DNA of 11,931 nucleotides from Bacteroidales bacterium (lineage in GTDB: Bacteria > Bacteroidota > Bacteroidia > Bacteroidales > UBA1402): contig JALNXZ010000023.1 of NCBI GenBank assembly GCA_023230125.1, positions 1 through 11,931 on the forward strand, given 5' to 3'. This document shows, piece after piece, positions 7,169-11,931 of the stretch. The stretch's first letter is position 1. Each line of letters begins with the position of its first letter. The notes under the pieces were generated by a model. It saw only the letters and a program-made list of their open reading frames with translations. It was not told where the DNA came from and did not search any database. The translations under genes were made by a program, and so were the position numbers.

Positions 7169-8839
7169 ATGCTTAAACTAAAATCAAATTTTATTGCATT
7201 AATCCTACTTTTTGGATTAAATATTCCAGGTTTTTCCAATTCCTCAACTGAAAAAAAAGATTTCGAGATTTCTAAAAACTACGAAATCTTGCATGCTCTA
7301 TACAGGGAACTGGATCAGTTTTATGTAGACAGTGTTCGACCGGAAAAGGCTTTGAAAAACAGTATCAATGGATTGATGTCATCCTTTGATCCCTACACCA
7401 ATTACATGCCCGAATCTGAAACGGAAGATTTTAAATTTATGACTACCGGGGAATATGGTGGTATTGGTGCCATTATCGGCCCACAAAACGGGAAAGTGGT
7501 GGTGTTGGATCCATATCAAAATATGCCTGCACAAAAAGCCGGATTGCTTTCCGGGGATATCCTGCTGGAAATCAATGGCGTGAAAATGGATCATGAAACA
7601 ATCAACCGTGCAAGTGAATTGCTAAAAGGGCAGCCTGGAACTGAAGTAAAATTGCGGATTCAAAGGGAGGGGTATTCCAAACCCATCGAAAAGAAAATTT
7701 TACGAGAACTCATTATAATCAATCAGGTGACTTATCATGGTTTGGTAGATAGCAAGATTGGTTATATCAATCTGAGTGGCTTTACCACCAAGGCAAGTCA
7801 GGAAGTTAGACAGGCTTTGCTTGATCTGAAAAAGCAGGGAGCACAAAAGCTTGTACTTGATTTACGGGGCAATGGCGGTGGTCTGCTTGATGAAGCGGTA
7901 TCTATCTGTAATCTTTTTGTCAATAAAGGACAGGAAATAGTCAACACCCGCGGAAAAGTGCATCAATGGGACCAGACTTATAAGACGACTCGTGAGCCTA
8001 TTGACACAGTGATGCCTATTGTCATTTTGGCAAACAGAGGGTCTGCCTCTTCTTCTGAAATTGTTTGCGGAGCCATGCAGGATTTGGACAGAGCAGTGAT
8101 ATTGGGTACCCGGACTTTTGGGAAAGGGCTGGTGCAGACGACCCGCGGTATTCCCTTCAATGGCGTTTTAAAGGTGACTACAGCCAAGTATTACATTCCG
8201 AGTGGAAGGTGTATCCAGGCTATTGATTACTCCAACCGCAATGAAGATGGAAGCGTCGGGCGTATTCCCGACAGTCTGACCACAGAGTTTACGACGCGCG
8301 CCGGTCGGAAGGTCAAGGATGGAGGTGGTATCCAGCCGGATATTGAATGTAAAGACGAGCGCGTATCTTCCATCAGCTATTATTTGCTCGATGGCATGTA
8401 TTTCTTCGATTATGTGAATCAATATTACAGAAAACATGATAAGATTGCACCGGTATCTGAATTTAAGATTAGCGATGCCGAATATCTGGATTTTCTGGAA
8501 TATGTTAAAGGTCGGAAGTTTACCTATGACAGCCAAAGTAAAAAAGCTTTTGATAAGTTGAAGGAGGCTCTTGATGCAGAGAGTTATACCGAAGATGTCA
8601 AAAATGAATTGACAGCTTTGGAATCGAAGTTGAACCGAAATCTGGATGATGATTTTGTGACCTTCCGTAAAGAAATTGAAATGCTTCTAAGTGGCGAAAT
8701 CGTGAGCAGATATTACTATCAATCCGGCGAAATGCAACAATCTCTCAAGTTTGATCCTTGCCTGAAAAAGGCGATTGAGGTCTTGAACAACCCGGAAATG
8801 TATGCTAATACACTTAAGCCAATCATTATAAAGGATTGA
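7169..8839 (+). CDS. S41 family C-terminal processing protease, exported
   Basis: A 556-residue serine protease of the tail-specific/CtpA-Prc type (MEROPS S41A), which cleaves near the C-termini of envelope proteins. The N-terminus MLKLKSNFIALILLFGLNIP is a signal peptide or anchor, so the protein acts in the periplasm. A helical region with DQFYVDSVRPEKALKNSING precedes a PDZ domain at about 95-170 (GGIGAIIG, AGLLSGDILLEINGV). The peptidase core shows LDLRGNGGGLLDEAV (231-244), GSASSSEI (291-298) with Ser294 as nucleophile, and FGKGLVQT with Lys319 and Gln323; the Ser-to-Lys spacing of 25 and Lys-to-Gln of 4 match CtpB and Prc. About 150 residues follow the core, with a mostly helical look. 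The gene lies 40 bp after the kinase with no promoter seen between, so cotranscription is likely. The length is normal for Bacteroidota members, and the substrate is unknown. Confidence 0.94.
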   Translation: MLKLKSNFIALILLFGLNIPGFSNSSTEKKDFEISKNYEILHALYRELDQFYVDSVRPEKALKNSINGLMSSFDPYTNYMPESETEDFKFMTTGEYGGIGAIIGPQNGKVVVLDPYQNMPAQKAGLLSGDILLEINGVKMDHETINRASELLKGQPGTEVKLRIQREGYSKPIEKKILRELIIINQVTYHGLVDSKIGYINLSGFTTKASQEVRQALLDLKKQGAQKLVLDLRGNGGGLLDEAVSICNLFVNKGQEIVNTRGKVHQWDQTYKTTREPIDTVMPIVILANRGSASSSEIVCGAMQDLDRAVILGTRTFGKGLVQTTRGIPFNGVLKVTTAKYYIPSGRCIQAIDYSNRNEDGSVGRIPDSLTTEFTTRAGRKVKDGGGIQPDIECKDERVSSISYYLLDGMYFFDYVNQYYRKHDKIAPVSEFKISDAEYLDFLEYVKGRKFTYDSQSKKAFDKLKEALDAESYTEDVKNELTALESKLNRNLDDDFVTFRKEIEMLLSGEIVSRYYYQSGEMQQSLKFDPCLKKAIEVLNNPEMYANTLKPIIIKD

Positions 8840-8869
8840 TTGATAGATGATAAAAATTAAAATTGATGG

Positions 8870-8897
8870 AAAATGCTGCTTTTGACCATTTTTTTTT
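8870..8897 (+). terminator. Possible weak terminator after the protease gene
   Basis: AAAATG and CATTTT form a 6-bp, AT-rich stem with an 11-nt loop and run into a T tract. The stem has only one G-C pair, so it would be a poor intrinsic terminator. It is the only candidate I see between the protease and the tRNA-Glu promoter. Confidence 0.25.
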
Positions 8898-8906
8898 CAA
8901 AAAAGG

Positions 8907-8937
8907 TTTGTCAAAAGGAAAAAGCGTTCTATCTTTG
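8907..8937 (+). promoter_or_regulatory. Consensus Bacteroidota promoter for tRNA-Glu and rpsT
   Basis: TTTG at 8907-8910, a spacer of exactly 19 nt and TATCTTTG at 8930-8937 match the housekeeping consensus TTTG-N19-TAnnTTTG perfectly. Predicted initiation near 8944 gives a leader of about 50 nt before the tRNA. Such strength fits a stable-RNA and ribosomal-protein transcript. Confidence 0.88.
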
Positions 8938-8954
8938 CACCCGCTTTAACGGCC

Positions 8955-8972
8955 AAATATCAAAGGATATTT
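8955..8972 (+). other. Leader hairpin upstream of tRNA-Glu
   Basis: AAATATC and GATATTT form a perfect 7-bp stem with an AAAG tetraloop, followed by further T residues, within the untranslated leader. The stem is AT-rich and weak. It could guide tRNA 5' processing or act as a leaky attenuator, or be chance; no known RNA family is recognised. Confidence 0.4.
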
Positions 8973-8995
8973 TTTAAGGACGAAAGCAACAGGCC

Positions 8996-9067
8996 GGCCC
9001 ATTCGTCTATCGGTTAGGACGTAAGATTTTCATTCTTGAAAGAGCAGTTCGATTCTGCTATGGGCTA
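8996..9067 (+). tRNA. tRNA-Glu(TTC)
   Basis: A 72-nt cloverleaf: acceptor GGCCCAT with ATGGGCT (first pair G-U), D stem GTCT/GGAC, anticodon stem TAAGA/TCTTG with loop TTTTCAT (anticodon TTC at 9029-9031) and T stem AGCAG/CTGCT with loop TTCGATT. The discriminator is A and CCA is not encoded. It stands between a consensus promoter and rpsT with no terminator after it, so S20 mRNA is probably released from a shared precursor when the tRNA 3' end is cut, leaving a leader of about 36 nt for rpsT. Confidence 0.96.
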
Positions 9068-9103
9068 CTAAATAGTAAACAATAATTTAAAAGATTAGTC
9101 GAG

Positions 9104-9355
9104 ATGGCAAATCACAAATCATCATTAAAAAGAATTCGTCAAACGTTGACAAAGCGTTTGCACAATCGTTATTATGCAAAGACTGCCCGTAACGCAGTAC
9201 GCGAGCTTCGCTTAGTTTCAGAAAAAGAAGCTGCTGCCGCATTGCTTCCTAAAGTAACTTCCATGTTGGATAAATTGGCAAAGAAAAATGTGATTCACAA
9301 AAACAAAGCTGCCAATTTGAAGTCTAAGCTTACAAAAGGCGTTAACAAACTTTAA
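9104..9355 (+). CDS. rpsT: 30S ribosomal protein S20
   Basis: S20 binds 16S rRNA early in assembly at the base of the small subunit. The 83-residue product begins MANHKSSLKRIRQTLTKRLH, keeps the basic helical pattern with NRYYAKTARNAVRELR and ends HKNKAANLKSKLTKGVNKL, the family signature at the usual length. It starts 36 nt after tRNA-Glu and is probably expressed from the same strong promoter. A GNRA-loop terminator begins 22 bp after its stop. There is no strong Shine-Dalgarno, as is normal for this phylum. No other S20 regulator is visible. Confidence 0.98.
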   Translation: MANHKSSLKRIRQTLTKRLHNRYYAKTARNAVRELRLVSEKEAAAALLPKVTSMLDKLAKKNVIHKNKAANLKSKLTKGVNKL

Positions 9356-9377
9356 TCAGACCCTATATAACAAGCAG

Positions 9378-9406
9378 GGCTGTATCGAAAGATGCGGCCT
9401 TTTTTT
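9378..9406 (+). terminator. rpsT intrinsic terminator with GAAA tetraloop
   Basis: GGCTGTATC and GATGCGGCC pair along nine positions (two of them G-U) around a GAAA loop and are followed by seven T residues. It ends the tRNA-Glu-rpsT transcript. Confidence 0.9.
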
Positions 9407-9431
9407 GTTGGTTTTAAACTAAAAAAAGGCC
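9396..9431. repeat. 11-bp perfect inverted repeat overlapping the rpsT terminator
   Basis: GGCCTTTTTTT at 9396-9406, which is the terminator 3' arm plus its T tract, is repeated inverted as AAAAAAAGGCC at 9421-9431, with a 14-nt loop. In RNA that reads past the terminator this longer hairpin would compete with it. It could equally serve as a terminator-like stem on either strand. Confidence 0.65.
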
Positions 9432-9464
9432 AACATGCATGGTGTTTTAATCGTGAAGATTCTC

Positions 9465-9472
9465 TATATTTG
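9465..9472 (+). promoter_or_regulatory. Probable gyrB promoter -7 element
   Basis: TATATTTG matches TAnnTTTG exactly. The -33 region is poor (GTG rather than TTG about 20 nt upstream). Initiation near 9479 would give a leader of about 70 nt that contains the hairpin at 9481-9502. The strong terminator upstream makes a separate gyrB promoter necessary, which supports this site. Confidence 0.55.
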
Positions 9473-9480
9473 TTGAGAAT

Positions 9481-9502
9481 TCAGGGAAAGATAATACCCT
9501 GA
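9481..9502 (+). other. gyrB leader hairpin
   Basis: TCAGGG and CCCTGA form a perfect 6-bp stem with a 10-nt AT-rich loop, almost at the predicted 5' end of the gyrB mRNA. A stabilising 5' hairpin or a protein-binding operator are possible; the same bases in DNA form an inverted repeat just downstream of the -7 box. Role unknown. Confidence 0.4.
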
Positions 9503-9550
9503 CAAACATCGTGGAAAACGATTCATTTTAACAAAAAATTGACAAATCAT

Positions 9551-11512
9551 ATGAGTGAAGAAGAAAAATTGGACGCATCACAATCTTATTCTGCGGATAG
9601 TATTCAGGTTCTTGAAGGGCTGGAAGCTGTACGCAAGCGTCCTTCCATGTATATTGGCGATACAGGACTGAAAGGCTTGCACCATCTAGTATATGAAGTT
9701 GTAGATAATTCGATAGACGAGGCAATGGGCGGTTATTGCGATGACATTCAGGTGTCCATCAATGAGGATAACTCTGTCACCGTTATTGACAATGGTCGTG
9801 GCATACCGGTCGATTGGCATGAAAAGGAACAGCGTTCGGCGCTGGAGGTGGTTTTGACCGTGCTTCATGCAGGTGGAAAATTCGATAAAGGTTCCTATAA
9901 AGTTTCCGGTGGATTGCATGGCGTGGGCGTCTCTTGCGTAAATGCACTTTCTTCTTCTTTTCATGTAGAAATTTGTCGTGACGGAAAATTGTATGAACAA
10001 GATTACAAGCGCGGAAAGCCTATTTATAGTGTCAGGGAAATTGGTACATCTGAAGAAACCGGAACGACAATCACTTTTATTCCGGATGATGAAATATTTT
10101 CTGTGCTTGAATTTAAATATGATGTTCTGGCTGCCCGACTTCGTGAACTTGCTTATCTGAATACGGGCATCAAGCTTTCTTTGACGGACCGTCGTAATGT
10201 CCTTGAAAACGGTGAGTTTAAAAGTGAAATTTTTCATTCAGATGAAGGCCTGAAGGAATTTGTCCGTTTCTTGGATCAATCCCGTGAACCTCTGATTGAC
10301 GATGTGATTCATATCTCAACCGATAAATTTGGTGGTATGCCGGTGGAGGTCGCCATGATGTATAACCAGTCCTACAATGAAAATATCTTTTCTTACGTCA
10401 ATAACATCAATACAATCGAAGGAGGTACACACCTTGCAGGTTTCCGTCGTGGCATGACCCGAACATTGAAAAAATATGCAGAAGATTCCAAGATGTTGGA
10501 AAAGGTTAAGATTGAAGTTACAGGCGATGACTTTCGGGAAGGTCTTACCGCCGTGATCTCCATCAAGGTAGCTGAACCTCAGTTTGAAGGTCAGACTAAA
10601 ACAAAGCTTGGGAACAACGAAGTTATGGGTTCCGTAGATATGGCTGTGAGCGAAGCTCTAGGCAATTATCTGGAGGAACATCCGAAAGAGGCAAAAATTA
10701 TTGTCGATAAGGTCGTTTTAGCTGCCACAGCTCGTCATGCAGCCCGTAATGCCCGTGAACTGGTTCAGCGCAAGAGTCCGCTTTCCGGCGGAGGCTTACC
10801 TGGAAAACTGGCAGACTGTTCAGACCGTGATCCTGAAAAATGCGAATTCTTTATTGTCGAAGGAGACTCTGCAGGTGGAACGGCCAAACAAGGCCGTTCT
10901 CGCAAGTATCAGGCAATTATGCCAATTCGTGGCAAGATACTGAATGTGGAGAAGGCTATGCAACACAGGATTCTTGAAAACGAGGAAATCCGCAATATGT
11001 ACACAGCTCTTGGCGTTTCAATTGGAACGGATGATGATTCCAAGGAATTGAACATCTCTAAACTTCGGTATCACAAGATTATCTTCATGACCGATGCCGA
11101 CGTCGACGGTAGCCATATCGACACCCTCTTGCTGACTTTCTTTTTCCGCCAAATGAAGCCACTGATTGAGAACGGTTATATCTATATTGCTACTCCTCCG
11201 CTTTATCTTTGCAGGAAAGGCAAGGTTGAAGAATATTGCTGGACAGAAATCCAACGCCAGCAATTCATCGAAAAATACGGCAGCGGCAATGAAAATGCGA
11301 TCCATACGCAGCGTTACAAAGGTTTGGGTGAAATGAATGCAGAACAACTTTGGCACACCACTATGGATCCTGAATTCCGCACCTTGCGTCAGGTAACGAT
11401 TGAAAATGCAGCCGATGCAGATCATGTCTTCTCCATGTTGATGGGAGATGATGTTGCCCCGAGACGTGAGTTTATTGAGGCAAATGCATCGTATGCGAAA
11501 ATTGATGCGTAA
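9551..11512 (+). CDS. gyrB: DNA gyrase subunit B
   Basis: GyrB is the ATPase and strand-passage partner of GyrA and introduces negative supercoils. The 653-residue product has the GHKL ATPase at the N-terminus: EVVDNSIDEA (Glu49 general base, Asn53 for Mg), DNGRGIP (Asp80), GGLHGVGVSCVNALS (120-134) and QTKTKLGN with Lys350 from the transducer. The TOPRIM domain has EGDSAGG (Glu437) and DADVDGSH (Asp515, Asp517, Asp519), and the tail has HTQRYKGLGEMNAEQLW. It lacks the roughly 170-residue insert of enterobacterial GyrB, as is normal here. Asp439 is the wild-type equivalent of E. coli Asp426; Arg460 stands where E. coli has Lys447. ParE was considered, but length, the EGDSAGGTAKQGR context and the RYKGLGEMN tail fit GyrB better. 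I use the ATG at 9551; a TTG four codons upstream is in frame but unlikely. It has its own promoter and ends at a strong hairpin. Confidence 0.96.
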   Translation: MSEEEKLDASQSYSADSIQVLEGLEAVRKRPSMYIGDTGLKGLHHLVYEVVDNSIDEAMGGYCDDIQVSINEDNSVTVIDNGRGIPVDWHEKEQRSALEVVLTVLHAGGKFDKGSYKVSGGLHGVGVSCVNALSSSFHVEICRDGKLYEQDYKRGKPIYSVREIGTSEETGTTITFIPDDEIFSVLEFKYDVLAARLRELAYLNTGIKLSLTDRRNVLENGEFKSEIFHSDEGLKEFVRFLDQSREPLIDDVIHISTDKFGGMPVEVAMMYNQSYNENIFSYVNNINTIEGGTHLAGFRRGMTRTLKKYAEDSKMLEKVKIEVTGDDFREGLTAVISIKVAEPQFEGQTKTKLGNNEVMGSVDMAVSEALGNYLEEHPKEAKIIVDKVVLAATARHAARNARELVQRKSPLSGGGLPGKLADCSDRDPEKCEFFIVEGDSAGGTAKQGRSRKYQAIMPIRGKILNVEKAMQHRILENEEIRNMYTALGVSIGTDDDSKELNISKLRYHKIIFMTDADVDGSHIDTLLLTFFFRQMKPLIENGYIYIATPPLYLCRKGKVEEYCWTEIQRQQFIEKYGSGNENAIHTQRYKGLGEMNAEQLWHTTMDPEFRTLRQVTIENAADADHVFSMLMGDDVAPRREFIEANASYAKIDA

Positions 11513-11533
11513 GAGTCTCTAAGAGAATATAAT

Positions 11534-11576
11534 AAAATGAAGAGGTTGTCTTTTTTAAGGACAACCTCTTCATTTT
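11534..11576. terminator. Bidirectional terminator between gyrB and the convergent TlpA-like gene
   Basis: AAAATGAAGAGGTTGTC and GACAACCTCTTCATTTT form a perfect 17-bp stem around a 9-nt loop, with A-rich and T-rich flanks on both sides. It begins 21 bp after the gyrB stop and ends 24 bp before the stop of the opposing gene, so one element can end both transcripts. Confidence 0.93.
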
Positions 11577-11600
11577 TATAGGGCCATTGTTTTATTATTC

Positions 11601-11931
11601 TTATTGATTGAGTTCTTGGTTCAACAAGCCAGTTATTTTATCTACTCCTTCAAAACCAACGTTGAAATAGACCTGTTCTCCCTTTTTGTTGATGATCATG
11701 TAAGAGGGAACACCTTTTACACCAAACTTCTTACTTAGGTAATTGTATAGATCATTCGTGACGCGGAAGTGTTCACCGGGGATATCCGGAATCATATTTT
11801 TCCAAGTGTCGATGGGAGAATTTTCACATGCAAGATAGACAAAGGCGACATCCTTGCCTTTGAAGTTTTCTTTTGCCGGTTCCAATTCTTTCATGGCTCT
11901 GCGACAAGGGCTGCACCACGTTGCCCAAAAG
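11601..11931 (-). CDS. TlpA/ResA-like thiol-disulfide oxidoreductase (C-terminal part, cut by window edge)
   Basis: The minus-strand frame is open from the window edge to the stop at 11601, giving 110 residues of a thioredoxin fold. It enters at FWATWCSPCRRAMKELEPAK, with the active-site pair Cys-Ser-Pro-Cys, then DVAFVYLACENSPIDTWKNM, VKGVPSYMIINKKGEQVYF (the cis-Pro loop, Val-Pro) and a final helix ending LLNQELNQ. This is the TlpA/ResA/AhpC-TSA-like group, which in Bacteroidota is usually exported or lipid-anchored and reduces periplasmic disulfides; the export signal would be outside the window. The internal ATG at 11894 is not the start, because the CxxC motif lies in frame upstream of it. 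The gene converges on gyrB and shares its terminator. The specific substrate is unknown. Confidence 0.92.
   Translation of the reverse strand, partial: FWATWCSPCRRAMKELEPAKENFKGKDVAFVYLACENSPIDTWKNMIPDIPGEHFRVTNDLYNYLSKKFGVKGVPSYMIINKKGEQVYFNVGFEGVDKITGLLNQELNQ

Noticed and set aside
9539..9550. TTG start for gyrB four codons upstream of the ATG
   Set aside because: The ATG at 9551 gives MSEEEKLDAS, which fits the family start, and a rare TTG is not needed.
9686..10237. 183-codon minus-strand open frame opposite gyrB
   Set aside because: It overlaps the conserved GyrB ATPase coding region, and its product looks like reverse-read codons with no domain.
11601..11894. Complete 97-residue gene starting at the ATG at 11894
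   Set aside because: The frame continues upstream to the window edge and contains the WCSPC active site, so this Met is internal and the gene is truncated.

Overview
The window reads as ordinary chromosome from a Bacteroidota bacterium, most likely order Bacteroidales. The evidence is the promoter type (TTTG or TTG near -33 and TAnnTTTG near -7, perfect in front of tRNA-Glu), weak or absent Shine-Dalgarno sequences, exported proteins whose signal peptides end before Gln, a 653-residue GyrB, and a RecO N-terminus of Bacteroidales type. I cannot name a genus. No insertion sequence, phage gene, CRISPR array or other mark of recent transfer is visible.

Left part, minus strand (5828 down to 1): a tightly packed four-gene operon. 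It encodes a Zn-ribbon Nudix hydrolase, a 1003-residue exported TPR protein, a 607-residue outer-membrane beta-barrel protein and RecO (cut by the window edge). The first junction is an ATGA overlap, the second gap is 2 bp and the third is 29 bp. The TPR/barrel pair is the least understood content here and the best candidate for an undescribed envelope system. Upstream lie two identical tRNA-Asn(GTT) genes on the same strand, with their own promoter and a terminator that separates them from the operon.

Middle, plus strand (6163-8839): a PfkB/ribokinase-family kinase is followed 40 bp later by an exported S41 C-terminal processing protease. They are probably one transcript, from a promoter back-to-back with the tRNA-Asn promoter.

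Right part, plus strand (8907-11576): a consensus promoter drives tRNA-Glu(TTC) and rpsT (ribosomal protein S20), ending at a GNRA-loop terminator. gyrB (DNA gyrase subunit B) follows with its own promoter and a leader hairpin. A 17-bp hairpin ends gyrB and also serves the convergent gene at the right edge, a TlpA/ResA-like thioredoxin-fold protein with a WCSPC active site whose 5' part lies outside the window.

Functionally this is a housekeeping region: translation (three tRNAs, S20), DNA topology and repair (GyrB, RecO), nucleoside or sugar phosphorylation, and envelope maintenance (protease, TlpA-like oxidoreductase, TPR/barrel pair). No gene stretch longer than 300 bases is left without a feature.
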